Shown: positions 36,701-49,600, counted from the stretch's first letter. The stretch: 64,000 bases of DNA from Sindora glabra (GCA_020226215.1 CM035228.1:2781901-2845900); one strand, 5' to 3'. The notes: generated by a model from the letters alone, not told the origin. A program made the numbers and translations.

Positions 36701-39700
36701 TGAAGAGGATTGTCTGGAAGCAAGTGAAGTATTGAGGAATCCCACAGATGTTGATTCTTTTAAGATCGGTATTGGAACAAGCCTCTATAAACCTCAAAAT
36801 TCCTTCCGTACTTCTTCTGCAGACCACTGCAAGGCTAAGGGTGGCTCAACTTGTATGAAACCCATAACTTCTATTGTTTGTCCCCCAAAATCTGATCCTT
36901 TGGTTGATGCTCAGTTGTTGAGAACAGATGCTGAGGAGCAAGTCAGAGTTCCTCATAGGGATCAGAAATCTGATTTTTCAGCTTCAAGTAATGTGCAATA
37001 TTCTTTGGCTGAGGATGAATCTCGCATGCTATATGGTCAGATGAAGTCTTATGAGAATGCTGTGGGCACAAATGCTTTAGATGACATGCACATTTTCCAA
37101 AATGAGAAAAATGATAATCAAAAGCCTGTTGAAAATGTAGCTTTACGCGATTCTACTTGCTTAGAACCCATTATTGATGGCCTAGACAGTATCAACACGA
37201 AATCAACTGGAATAACCAGAAGCAAGAAATTCCCCATGTCAAGTAATCTTTTGTTGCCAACTGACTCTAAATCCCATTTATATTTGGATGAGGGAAGCAA
37301 TGATGAAATGTCAGGTTGTACTCATGCCTCTTTGAAATTATTTTGCCTGATTTTGTAATATCTGTAGTTTTCTGTCTGTTTTATGTTTCTTACCTTTTTC
37401 GTAAATCTTCTGACTGACTTTGTCTTTTTCATGAAGGGAATGCTCTGGATGATTTTCTTCCCTTTACTGAAAGGGATTCCCACAAAGAGATGGAAACTTG
37501 GGACAAGTTTGTTAAAACTTGTGCCCCTCACTCTCATGCAAAAGAGGTCTTGAATTTTACCACTCACTATCAAAATGATGGTTCTTACCTCTACCTTCTA
37601 ACACCTAAAATTTTGCCTCCTTCTCTGGGCAGTGTTCATGAATGGCTATTTTCTAATGAGAGAGGTATTTACTAAAACTTACGTGCATGTTATACTGAAT
37701 TACTTTATGTGTTTTTGCAAGTGTTGTTTTCTTTTGGAAATTTACTAAAGATAGAAGTAATTTTATTGCCTTCTTTTCTAAAGTATACAACTACATTCTT
37801 GTTTGAAAAATAAGTATGAGATTTTGAATAGAAATGGAAGTGATTAAACTCTATACAAGACCTGTATCTGATTCTATTCTCATCTTGGGCAAATTCTAGA
37901 TCTAATGCATCAAGAAACAGATGTAAAGGGCATGGTTGTGTATGAGTGTCCTTTTGGACATCCTCTTGAGTCTCCCCTGGATCAAGATGGTGACACAAAA
38001 AAGAAGCCTTTGTCCATCAATGGGGGACAAATCAAAGGTGTAAAAGCTTGCTTGGATGGTTCACAAGATATTTCTCAGATATCAGGCCCTGATGGAAAGT
38101 CAAGGTCTACTCCGCTTAGTCAAACTGGATTTCGAGATCCTGCAAGTATTGGCTGTGGACAACAATTGACATTACTAAGTATAGAGGTATAGGAGATAGG
38201 ATTGAAGTGGGTAATATTTTTAGAGTTCTTTGTTGACTTTTTTTTTTTTTTTTTTGGGGGGGGGGGTGAATTTGCATGTTGGGTGCTTATTAGAAGACAT
38301 TCAGGCATATGGAGTTCAAAACAATTTTTCTTTATTATTGATAACTTAAGTTAACTAGTTTTCCTTTTCATGGTGATCACACATTTTGATACTTTAAATC
38401 AGTATGATACATATGTGCTAGGGCTGCCTCCAATGCAACTCACAAACATCCTTCTACATTCATTTCGTAGGTTTATTCTTCTTTCCTTATTCTACTTCAT
38501 TTTAATGTAGGGGATGGTTCTTGTTTCCATTTTTGGCAGGATCCTTGGTTGGGAGATATTCCTTTTTTGGATTGTTTTCCCAGGTCTTACTCGATTATCC
38601 ATTCTTCATAATGATGTAATCTCCTTATTTGTTCAACAAGAAGGTTCTAATGTTTCTCAGAAATTTCATTGTCTAAGGAATTTGAATGATAGGGAAGCTT
38701 CCAATTTGCTGGGGTTGATGACTTTGTTTGATTCCTAGTCCTTATCTTCTCTTTCAGACAGACATACTGGGTCCTTAAATCATTCTGGTTCTTACACTTG
38801 CAAATCTTTTTCTTGACTTTTTGGTAAAAAATCCTTCTAGTCAATTTCTACCTTTCTCTAAGTCCTTTTGAAAGGTCAAGGTTCCTTCTAAGATTAAGGT
38901 CTTTGTTTGGATTGTTGTTTTAAATTGGATCAATACTAATGACATGCTTTAGGCATGCAGGCCTCACAAGGCATTATCTCTTAATATTTGTGTGATGTGT
39001 TATTAGAACTTAGAGAGCAATAATCACATTTTTGCATTGTGCTATTTCTTGGGAGCTTTGGACCTATTTATTTTCCTTATTTGGTATTAGTTGGTGTGCC
39101 CCTCAAATTTGGGCTGTTTTTTATCTACTATTTTCAAGAATTTTGGGAGGAGTAAAAATAAGGAGGCTCTTTGGATTTGTGCTCAATTTTTAGTTATATG
39201 GTGCATTTGGTTGGAAAGAAATGCTAGAATTTTCAAAAATTAAAGCCAATCAAATGCTCCTCTATGGGATTGGATTCAGTTTCGTATTTCTTTGGTTGAA
39301 AGCTAATGGTTTTTTCAGAGGGTTGAGCTTGTCCAATTTGCATAGGAATTGGGAAGCAATATTGTATTAAATTTTGAGGATTAGTTATCCTCTTCTATTG
39401 TATTCTTTCTTCATTCTATAAAGTTTCTTTTTCTATTAAAAAAAAAATACATATGTGGTTCTCCTCTAACAATATACTATATGTGACATCTTGTTCTAAC
39501 TGTTTCTAATGATATTGTTTCTGTTGATTGAAAATCCAAGTGTAATCTTTTTGACTTGTTCCAACTTACACTTGTGACAAGTGATCGTAATCTTTTATCT
39601 GATTTTTTTGGCTTTTAGTGCTCGTTGTAAAATGTATAAATACTTTTTTAATTATTTTTTTGGGCTACAAAGGATTCTTTGTGATTTTAACTTCAGTTCT

Positions 39701-42700
39701 TTTCTTAGTTATTTTTCAATGGAAACTTGGTTGTGTTTTTGTGGCTTACATCGATCTAACTTGAATACAACACTATCAGGTTCTTGCAAAATCAAGGGCA
39801 GAACTTTTACCTGACCCTCGGTTTGATGCCATCAACATTGTAGCTTTTGCTTTTCAAAATGACAGTGATCCTGTTGTTGAAGTTCTTGTGCTTTTGCACA
39901 GTAAAAATGAATATCGTCAAAGGTATCTTGATATAACCCTGCATGGTTGATATTCATTATTTCCTTGTGTTTATTTATTTATTTATTTTTCACTTTTTGG
40001 TGACAAAGTTTATGTCTCAAACTATATGCAATTATAAATCTATGGAAGCCAATCGTATGTGTCAAGTACTAATTATTCCTAGAAGCTTAAGTTGTTAAGA
40101 GAAAGCCCAAGATTTTTTTTTTCCTTGGTAAAAGGCCCAAGATTAATTTAATTATTACTTGAACACATCCTATCACACATAGCCCTTTGGGCTTAAAACA
40201 TGAACATAGCTTAGGTCTACATTACCTTGTGCAAATATTGAATATTTAGAATTGAAGCAGCATGAATCGGACTCTTGACATTTCAGTCTAAGAAGCTCTA
40301 ATACCATATCAAGTACCAATTATTTCTAAGAGCTTAAGCAATTAGAAGACCCAAGATTAGTTTTATTATTACTTTTAACAATATGAATGGAGAATTGCTA
40401 TTGATGCTTCTGCTCAATTTGGCTTGCAGGAGTTTTGATGGTCTATCTGGCTGTGAGGTGTTGATCTTCACTGATGAAAAGCACTTGCTAAAGGAAGTAA
40501 TAAAGATTTTGTCTTCATCTGACCCAGATATTTTGATGGGATGGGATATTCAAGGGGGTTCTCTTGGCTTTTTAGCAGAAAGGGCTTCCCATCTTGGTTT
40601 AGGATTACTTAATAGTCTGTCTCGAACTCCTTCTGAGTCATGGGTTGCTTCTGAACATACTGAGACTTTTGACAATAACATTTTGGAAACTGCTATTCCT
40701 GATAAATCTAGTGCAGATTCTTGTGTAGAAAAAAGTTCAATTATTGAGGATGAATGGGGACGAACACATGCTAGTGGAGTTCATATTAGTGGCAGAATAG
40801 TGCTTAATGTATGGCGGTTGATCCGTGGTGAAGTTAAGCTCAACCTATACTCAGTGGAAGCTGTGGCTGAAGCTGTCTTGAGACGGAAAATTCCTTCAAT
40901 TCACTCCAAGGTGCTGACAAGATGGTTTTTAAGTGGTCCTGGACGAGCAAGGCATCAGTGTATCAAATTTATTGCAGAGAGAGCAAAGCTGAACCTTGAG
41001 ATCTTGAGTCAGCTTGATATGGTATGTTAGCATAATTAGGAGGATGAGGTTGTTTTCACATGGGGGGGGAATCAATTCCTATTGCCAGTATAAGTAGAAC
41101 ATTTTATCAACCAAGGAGGTTCATTTTTTTTTTTTTAACTAGTTTGTAGTTTGCAGCCTTTATTTCCTGGTGGATTGTCCTGATGTTCTGTTTCTGCAGG
41201 TAAATCGAACATCAGAACTTGCTCGTGTATTTGGCATTGACTTCTTTTCTGTTCTCTCTCGAGGTTCACAATATCGTGTTGAATCCATGTTTCTGAGGTT
41301 GGCTCACATGCAAAACTACCTTGCTATCTCCCCTGGACATCAACAGGTTTGCAGAGAATTTTCTCACTTATATCTGTTGATACCTTGTGATGCCGATGTC
41401 ACATGCTTTTCTAACCCTATCATAATTCTTAAGTCAAGTATTTTTATTCCTTTTAACGGAAAAAGATTGAGTTGTTCTACCATAGTGTCACCTTGTCCAT
41501 TCCCCTATCCTTAATGTTATTGTTATTTGTGAATTGCACTTGCAGTTTTCACTTTGTCCAGTAATTTGACATTGTGCTTCACTTCATACTTTTTTTCCTT
41601 TGTATCCTTTGGTTCATAATTAAAAAACTTCATCAAACAAGCAGGTTGACCCTTTTTAGTGAGCCTATTAGTTTTTTGTATGCTAAGATATATTGGCCTG
41701 GGTCTATCTCTTGTAACCCTATAGTTTTATTATAAATAGATATTGCCTTCCTCGGTTGAGGATATGGCCTCACAAATCCCTTCTCTCTGACAACCCTGAA
41801 ACAGGAAGGAAGTGGATGTGAAAGCAAGCGATGCCTTGTGCTGATATCAAATTACATATGCCAACCATGTTTCAGGGATCTGTCATTTCTATTATTCTTC
41901 TATAAGTGTTTTCTTAGTTTATGGGAAATACAGTTGCATGTGATGGTAGATTAATGTTTGTTGGACATTGGTTGCTGGTGAGTGCATCATCAAGCACCTT
42001 ATAAATAGCCAAGTTGTTCTAAATGATAGGTTTTAAATTTTATATTCACGCATTAAGATAGGTTTGAATAATTGGATCGTCAAATCTCTGCATTGTTTAA
42101 TATTTTTTTTTCTTATTTGTTGTAATCTCTGTCCACGTTTTGTTATGCTGGGGCATTTTTTATGTATATTCAAAGTTTGCTCTCTTCAACTGTAGTTTAG
42201 GGATTAACAACTCATCCTTGTCTCATTTAGGTTGCTTCTCAACCTGCCATGGAGTGCCTTCCCCTTGTTATGGAACCAGAATCAGGATTTTATTCGGACC
42301 CAGTGATTGTATTTGACTTTCAATCTTTATATCCATCAATGATCATTGCATACAACCTTTGCTTTTGTACATGCCTTGGCAAAGTGGCAGCATCAAAGTC
42401 AAACATACTTGGCGTTAGTTCATTTTCACCAGAGCGACATGTTCTACAGGATTTGAAAGATCAAACCCTGATCACTCCAAATGGTGTTATGTTTGTTCCA
42501 GCCAAGGTGACTTTGTTGATCTTTTGCCTCCACAAAGTAGTCTTGACTTACTGTCTACCATCTGAGTCAAATTTTATTGCAAGGTATCCTGGATCTATTA
42601 TAATGGACCAGATTGAACACAACATGTTTGAAATAAAAATGCTAACTATTGTAGTTGTGGAGCTTACCTCCGTCTTGCTGAGCAGTATCTCAAAAGCATA

Positions 42701-45463
42701 GGACACCTGTCATTTATTGAGAATAATGCAGGAAGTAATTTTGTCTGTTATTTCCCTCTTAAACTATTATGCCAACCTTACCTCTATAATTTGATTGGCA
42801 TATCCTTTCTTCGTATCTGTTGTCTTCATTCGAGTGAAGTGGAAGGATGGAGCAATAATATCTGTTGTCATGCAGGTTCGTAGAGGTGTGCTGCCTCGGT
42901 TGTTGGAAGAAATTTTATCAACTCGAATAATGGTAAAACAAGCCATGAAAAAGTTGGCTCCTTCACAGCTAGTTCTCCAGCGGGTATGGATGTGCTTTGC
43001 TTTCTTAATAGTTAAAAACTACTTTCTAATACATTCTCTTCTCAATTAGAATCCATGCTCTTCCTGAGTATCATTCGATTCTGTTTAATGATCTTTAATG
43101 CTTCGGTCTTCAACAGAATCAAAATTTAACTTTGGCTTGTCATGCATTCTATGGATTTGATTGCCCTTACTTTTGACATAGATTTCTTTCTTGTACGTGC
43201 ATAATGTAGAACAAATGTTACAAGGTCCAGCAATTTTCTTTTCAGATATTCAATGCAAGACAGCTTGCCTTAAAGCTCATAGCTAATGTAACATATGGCT
43301 ACACTGCTGCGGGATTCAGTGGTCGCATGCCTTGCGCAGAGCTTGCTGACAGTATTGTTCAATGTGGCCGTAGTACATTAGAGAAGGCTATATCATTTGT
43401 AAATCTACATGAAAAGTGGAATGCGAGAGTCATTTATGGAGATACTGATAGGTATCATTGTATTATATTTGTAGGGCTTGATGTGCTAAAAATCTTGAAT
43501 TCTACAATAATATTTTTCACTCTGGTGTCCAGCATAGCAAAATAGGCTGCCACTATTATATGCATATGCTCCTTCTGTGTTGGTTCTTTTCAATCAAAGT
43601 ATTTACACGAGCTTGCTGGAATTCTGTACCAACTGGATGATGGCCTATGGTCTTTAATCATGTACAACCATCTCCATTGAGATTAACTTTGTTGACAAAT
43701 GATTAGTAACCAGGCTGTGTTTCCTGCAGCATGTTCGTCCTCCTTAAAGGACGCACTATTAAGGAAGCCTTTCAAATTGGGGGTGAAATTGTTGCGGCTA
43801 TCAATGCTATGAATCCTAGCCCTGTCACCCTAAAATTGGAGAAAGTTTATCACCCTTGTTTCCTCCTTACAAAGAAGCGGTATGTTGGTTACAGTTACGA
43901 AAGCCCTGATCAAATTGAACCTTTTTTTGATGCTAAAGGCATAGAGACAGTTCGCCGGGACACGTGTGGTGCAGTTGCAAAGATAATGGAACAATCATTG
44001 AAGCTATTTTTTCAAAATCAGGACTTACTAGAGGTATACACAACCTATTATAACTTGAAAAGAGATCCTTGGAGCTACTCTCATCCATTAACCCTTGGTG
44101 TGCTATAAAAAAATAATTCAGGGAGTCTAGTGAGTAATTTTTTGTGTATATGTCCCTGCTATACAAATTTTTTTTTTTTCAAAATCTATTAGTTGAACAT
44201 TGTATTGCATCTTGAATTTTTGAAGTTTCCTCAATGGGGATGATATTAATGAAAAATCTATAATCTAAACCCTTCCCTTCAATTCACGTTCTTTTATTTG
44301 CTTTTGTTAAATTTCTTGTTGCAATGTCTCTGCTAGGAGAAAATACAAGCAATAGAGCTTAAACTTTTATTCTGAATACTTTATTTGGAAAAGAAATACG
44401 ATATTGCTTTAAAATTAATCCCTTTTTTTTCTCCTTTTAAATTGTTGCCTGCAGTTGAAAACTTATTTACAACGTCAGTGGAGGAGGATTCTTTCAGGCA
44501 GGGTTTCCCTCAAAGATTTTGTCCTTGCAAAGGAGGTTCGCCTGGGTACCTACAGTGCGAGGACCTCATCATTACCTCCAGCTGCAATTGTGGCCACGAA
44601 GGCAATGAGGGTTGATCCTAGGGCTGAACCACGTTATGCTGAGAGAGTGCCTTATGTTGTAATTCATGGTGAGCCTGGAGCCCGCCTGGTTGATATGGTT
44701 GTCAGTCCATTGGAAGTTTTAGCAATTGATTCCCCTTTTCGGATAAACGATTTATATTACATAAATAAACAAATTATACCTGCTTTGCAACGGGTATTTG
44801 GACTTCTAGGGGCTGACTTGAACCAGTGGTTTTCTGAGATGCCCCGTCCCGCAAGGGAATCCTCTACAAAGCATCCCTTTGCTTCAAACATGCATCGAAC
44901 CAGAATAGATTACTACTATCTCTCAAAGCATTGTATACTATGTGGTGAGTTGGTCCAGGCATCATCCCACCTTTGCAATCAATGTTCTGAAAATGCAGCA
45001 GCAGCTGCTACGGCTGTGATTAGTAAAACTTCAAAGTTGGAGCAAGAGATGCAACATCTTGTTGCTGTAAGTCTTGCCGATTCTTTGTCTGCCCTCTTAA
45101 CAATAAGTTGGTTTTAGATACGGTGCCCTACTTTTTGGATGCAAGTAGGATCAAATTTTCTGTATGTTATCAATATGCTTGTTTTTCTATTTTTCCTATT
45201 TTTCCCAATAGATCTCCATCTTTGATGCTTTAGGATAAGATTTCTGTCATTGTTGCGATATTATAACCGAGTTTTCCAATCTCTTGCAGATATGTCACCA
45301 TTGTGGAGGTGGGGATATTCTTATGGAAAACGGAGTGAAGTGCACGTCCCTTTCATGTTCAGTGTTTTATGAGAGGGTGAAAGTTCAGAAAGAATTACTT
45401 GCTACGAGCCACGTTGCTGCAGATAAAGGCTTTTACCCAAGATGCATGATCGAGTGGTTTTGA
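30774..45463 (+). CDS. REV3: DNA polymerase zeta catalytic subunit REV3 (complete, 24 coding exons)
   Basis: Family-B translesion polymerase that extends from mismatched or damaged primer ends in the nucleus. Coding exons: 30774-30885, 31190-31272, 31457-31514, 32069-32118, 32238-32350, 32488-32530, 32700-32768, 33694-33810, 33935-34106, 34268-34359, 34444-34622, 34713-34890, 35736-37314, 37437-37664, 37900-38186, 39780-39922, 40430-41021, 41200-41346, 42231-42506, 42876-42983, 43246-43451, 43730-44033, 44455-45066, 45290-45463. All introns are GT-AG. Phases join without a stop, giving 1973 residues; Arabidopsis REV3 is about 1890. The N-terminal domain (MADSQS..., SIDYYM) spans exons 1-8. 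The exonuclease-like region includes GWDIQGGS. Palm motif A is DFQSLYPSM (1443-1451), motif B is KLIANVTYGY (about 1552) and motif C is YGDTDS (1606-1611). Cys1872/1875/1886/1889 form CysA, and Cys1918/1921/1934/1939 form CysB, the Fe-S ligand site in this family. Start chosen at ATG 30774. Confidence 0.97.
35736..37314 (+). other. REV3 exon 13, large low-conservation linker
   Basis: This 1579-base exon encodes about 526 residues (423-949), a quarter of the protein. It is Ser, Asp, Glu and Lys rich and has no recognised fold. The conserved SQAAEDINSDDE block lies at its start and a RDLMRRKR block in its middle. In known REV3 proteins this region is a long flexible insert between the N-terminal domain and the polymerase core. 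Most of the length difference from Arabidopsis REV3 probably lies here. Confidence 0.8.
37595..37624 (+). other. Candidate REV7-binding motif in REV3
   Basis: Codons 1002-1011 read LLTPKILPPS. This fits the hydrophobic-hydrophobic-x-P-x-x-x-P-P-S pattern of the REV7 (MAD2B) binding segment of animal REV3. A similar LLTP....PPS string is present in Arabidopsis REV3 as I recall it. In animals this segment is clasped by the HORMA domain of REV7, the accessory subunit. The assignment in plants is inference from the motif and its place before the polymerase core. Confidence 0.55.
38237..38269 (+). repeat. Poly-T/poly-G homopolymer tract in REV3 intron 15
   Basis: A run of about 18 T is followed at once by about 10 G. 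Such runs are error-prone in sequencing and replication, so the exact lengths are uncertain. Confidence 0.85.
38418..39446 (+). mobile_element. 5'-truncated LINE (L1-type) in REV3 intron 15
   Basis: The insert of about 1.03 kb ends in a poly-A tail (39438-39446) and is flanked by perfect 11-bp direct repeats ATACATATGTG at 38407-38417 and 39447-39457. Its sequence encodes, with stops and frame breaks, the C-terminal end of a plant LINE polyprotein. GDGSCFHFWQDPWLG starts near 38511, and KVKVPSKIKVFVW with a downstream CxxC...H zinc-binding pattern starts near 38874. This is the zf-RVT region found after reverse transcriptase in plant L1 elements. It lies in the same orientation as REV3. It is inactive. 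Confidence 0.88.
40060..40380 (-). mobile_element. TRIM-type miniature LTR element in REV3 intron 16
   Basis: Two short related terminal repeats lie in direct orientation, at 40060-40165 and 40307-40380. Both contain CAAGTAC.AATTATT.CTA..AGCTTAAG and CCCAAGATTA, and the first has a small internal duplication. On the minus strand the upstream repeat begins TGTTAAAAG and is followed by TGGTATTAGAGC (40306-40295). That is one change from TGGTATCAGAGC, the initiator-Met tRNA primer-binding site of plant LTR elements. Flanks are GTATG (40055-40059) and ATATG (40381-40385), a 5-bp duplication with one change. There is no coding capacity. Size and layout fit the TRIM class. Confidence 0.75.
41640..41870. 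repeat. Possible LTR fragment in REV3 intron 18
   Basis: The block contains TATAAATAGA, a CCTCGGTTGAGGATAT segment and GTGCTGATATCA. In that order they recall the 3' part of a Copia-type LTR followed by a decayed tRNA-Met primer site. No second repeat or target duplication was found. Intron 18 (41347-42230) is longer than most REV3 introns, which fits an insertion. Confidence 0.3.
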
Positions 45464-46623
45464 GCAGCTTTCACTTCAGTATGCCGAGGAATTATTTGCC
45501 TTCTTTATATATGATTGTCCTGTGCTTAATTTAGTCACTCTTCTCGAATTTGCCCTTTGTAGTTGTTAATTCTATTTAAAATGATAATTATTCTTTTAGG
45601 GAGCTTAGATCTGAAATATATAATCTTGTTCCGAAATGACTCTCGCTATCACTTTAACTTAATGGTGAGACGGTAAAGTTGCATTTAAAATGAGAAAGGA
45701 TGAAATCTCCCTGCCTGCATGGCAATAGTGACGAGATCATTCCATTGATTGCAGAATAATTTTTTTACACTCATATCTGTTTATTTTTTAATAAATTTCA
45801 TTATTATCCTTATACTAATAAATGATAAACAGTGTCAGCTTTTGATATTTTTATTATTAAAATGCTTTGATAATTATAATTTTGATGATAAAATATAAAA
45901 TAAATATTTTTGTATTATTTATAAAAATACTTAATATATAAAACAAGAATAAGTATTAATAAATTAAAATGTTTATAGTTTTACAATTCAAAGTTTTTTA
46001 TTAATAATAATTTTGATTATATGAAAGAGTTTAAGCTCAATATTGTTTTGCGGTATAAAAATAAAGATATCGTCTACAATAAAACTATTTTTAAAAAAAT
46101 CCTTTTATAGTACTTCCCCTTTGTGGTACTCACAGGTATTCATAGTAGGAATCCCTTTTTTCTTATTATGGTCGAGTTTAATTCGGTGAGAATTTTTCAC
46201 GAAATAATTATAACCGTCACTGCCATAAAGGAATTAAGCAAATGTTGATGAACAAACGATGAGATTGCTAGTAAATTTGGACTTCAGAAGCTAAAATTTT
46301 ACTTCGATTTTATTGTTTTTAAATTTTTTACTTAAATCAACTAGATCAATATTTTATCTATTTATTTAAATCAAATGTAATAATATTATGTTTTTAAACA
46401 TTAAATTTTTAATAATTATATTTTCAGAAATATGAAGATTTTTAAAAATGCTTTATTTCGAACGGAATGCAACCGAACAAAGCTCACGACCGTGCGCGGG
46501 TATCACTAAAATATGCATGATCGTCAACGGACAAGCCGTCGACCTTGCGGGGCTTGTAGGGTTTAAGCTTGCTTCCCTTGGTCGTAGAGGTTTAGCTTCA
46601 GTCCATCTCCCTCTCAGACTCTA
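45464..46623. other. REV3-VAR3 intergenic spacer
   Basis: The first 150 or so bases probably form the REV3 3' UTR. The middle (45770-46440) is AT-rich with no recognised element. The last 180 bases are GC-richer and form the VAR3 promoter and leader. No RNA gene or open frame is seen. Confidence 0.6.
46557..46564 (+). promoter_or_regulatory. Telo-box upstream of VAR3
   Basis: TAGGGTTT (the reverse complement of AAACCCTA) lies 60 bases before the VAR3 start codon. Telo-boxes near the transcription start are common in plant genes for translation and organelle biogenesis. Role inferred from sequence and position. Confidence 0.45.
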
Positions 46624-49600
46624 ATGGCGTACAGTCCTTTATCTATTCTGCTTAAAAGGCGCCTCTTTCTCTCTTCCTCAAACCCTAGACCCCGTCTTAG
46701 CTCTCTTTTCTTCGCTCAGTTTCCTTCTAAACCATTCTCAACTTCTCAAGACCCTTCCCCAAATCCCAAACCTTCTAGCCTCTCTGCTCGTTTGAGCTTC
46801 GTCTTTGATCAAATCGACGCCATTGAGAAAGAACGCTCCCAGAAGGATCAAACGCTTCAACGAATTCGAGCATGGCGAGAATCCAAGAAGACGCAAGCCC
46901 CACAAAACGACACTCAAGTACCAGAATCAGAATTAGGAGTTTCAGTCGATCCCAATCCCGACTCGGTCGGTGCCAATTCGGCCGAGTCGAAGGCGGAGGT
47001 AATGGAGGATGGAGATAAATGCGGTGAATTGGTGAAGAAGGAAGTCGAGGTGGTGCATCCGTGGCCCGAGTGGATTGAATTGATGGAGAGATTGGTGCAA
47101 CAGAATTACTTCGACCACAGGAGAAAGGACGAGGATAAAATGGTCAGTGACTTGGGGTTTGATGCAACTGAGGTACCTGATGATGCGCGGTTTGATTTCA
47201 CTGAGCTCAAGAGCGTTCAAACCGCGTTTCTTAATTTTGGGAAAGACCGTTTTGACATATTGAGGTTTGTCCATTTACCAATGAACTTGAACTCCTTTTG
47301 GTGATTTTATAGGGTGATTCGGGGGAAATCAGTAAACAACAATAGTCACAAAAACGGATGCTTGCTTGACGCAAGTCTGCAAGGCTTATTGACACATTTT
47401 ATGTCAATAATTCTTCCCAGTTGAATTTTAACAAATGTTTTATAAGAGATGATACTGCGTGCATTTGGACTTCTATTTGTCTATTTGTTTTTCTGTGAGA
47501 ATGCAAGTTTCCTTTGTTTGTTTACATGAAGTTGCCTTTGTTCTGACGTCAAAACACTAACCAAGGTAAAAACCTACTAACACATTTTCAGTTTGGTTGT
47601 GTGACAACAACATTGACTTTGCAAATGTTTTATCTGTCGTGATATTGTTGATACTTCAGAAATGCTAATCAGCATCCAACATTCTTTAACAGAAGATTAA
47701 TTTCAGGTCCTTGTCAAGAAAAGATATTCAAATTTTGGTTGGTTTTGGATGCCCAACTGTGGACAACAAGGTGGTTTTTTCAGCCAAACTTCTGAGAAAA
47801 CATGCCCACCTTGATGAAGGAGATGTAAGTTTTAACTGTATATTTGATTTCGAACATCAATGCTATTACTTATGCATTGCTTTTTCTCCCTTATGATTCC
47901 AACCTTTTTGTTGCTTCATGGTCTATTGTTATGCCTATCCTTGATTTTGAACGTGTTTATCTGATTTCCATGTGACCACCTCTAAGGATACAAGTCTATC
48001 TGTCTACGTGAAAGAAAATGAATTACATTAAGATCTAGAAAGCCATTGACTTTCAAATGACTTGAACATATCAACATTTAGTTAACTCCAAATACAAGTA
48101 TTAATCAGAAGATATTGAAGTTGTATATTCATCTTTTTTATTATAAATGATGGCAAGGGCACTAAAATCTATTCCATTAAGCCTTTTATTTATCTCTACT
48201 TTTACTATGCTTTTCTTTCCAACTTTCTCGTATTGTATGTCTCAGTCTCCATCTCATTGTATATGTTATTCACTGTTTAAAGTGTTACTTTTTTCATGTA
48301 TGATGAAAAATTTATTCTTTCTAGGTCTGTAGTTCCTGCAGTTTGAGAAACTCTTGTGCAAGGGCTTATCTGCTTACAAACAAAGAAGACGAAGCGAGGA
48401 CTATTGATGTCATGCGGGTCCTACTGACCTTTGGTTTTGATCCTGTGAATGGGTCAGTCATGAATAAGTCACTTCTCACGCAAAAATCTGTTAAAACTGT
48501 AGTTCGTAAATTGCTAAACGAGGTTGTCAAGTTGAGTTCAGTTCCCATAGATCCAAATCTTCCCCCTCCAGTGATTAAAAAGCCTCCACCAAAAGTAAAG
48601 CAGCCTCCACCACCTCCAAAGAAACGTGTTGGACGAGATGATGTTGAGATGAAAAAAGGGGACTGGCTGTGTCCTAAGTATGTCCTTTGAAAATCTATGA
48701 TTTGGTTGCATTAATGAACACTTGAAAAACTTTACAAATTGGTGCATATCAGTTTCAAATGAATTTTCCATCAAAAAACTTTGTGCCATCACTTTTCTCT
48801 GTGTTCTCACTCCCTGCGAACTTGCAAATGCAATTTTTAGCCATATTGCTGATATGCATCAGTGGAATATCTGCCAACTAAGTTTTTATCAGTAAAGAAG
48901 CTTAATATATATTTTTATTGGTTATCCTCTGAGTTATTTATGAATATATTATATAGGATTTGATTTGACTAGGTAGTCAACTGTTATCAAATAAGGTGCT
49001 GTGGTATAAAAATAAGTATTTGATAGCTGATTCTTCCTGTTGTTGACTGAAAATGCACTGTTCTTAGGTGTGATTTCATGAATTTTGCAAAGAATACTGT
49101 TTGCTTACAGTGTGATGCCAAGCGTCCAAAGAGACAGTTGCTGCCTGGAGAATGGGAGTGTCCTGAGTAAGTGTTCAGTTTATTGATTTTACAATAGATT
49201 TCCTTTATTTTCTCTCTCCTTCCCTCACAGTCAAACATACAAGACAGAAAGGGCAATTTTTTCAAATATGTATTTTTCTCTGGCAGATGCAATTTCTTGA
49301 ATTACAGGAGGAACATGGTATGTTTTCATTGCCAGTGTAAACGCCCACCTGATGAGTTTCTGGAGAAAAAGCTGCTAGATACACATAATAATTCTAAGCC
49401 AAGATTGGATAAGAGAGGCAGCCGAGCAGAGGTTTCCAATGCATGGAATTTTGATTTTGATGATGACGAATCAGATGGTGCAGACGTTGCTGCTTTTGAG
49501 TATGCAGATGCTCACGCTATAGATGAAGATTTTCCTTCTGATAGCCAGGCTCAAAGTGGAAATTTAAGAGGTTGGGAAGGTGATATGAAGAAAACCAGAG

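Noticed and set aside
38514..38738. 74-codon frame inside REV3 intron 15 as a separate gene
   Set aside because: It is the LINE relic (GDGSCFHFW... region) bounded by target duplications, not an independent gene or a REV3 exon.
42516..42690. Extension of REV3 exon 19 past 42506
   Set aside because: The frame runs on by chance, but the GTGACT donor at 42507 and in-phase joining to 42876 restore the conserved polymerase sequence.
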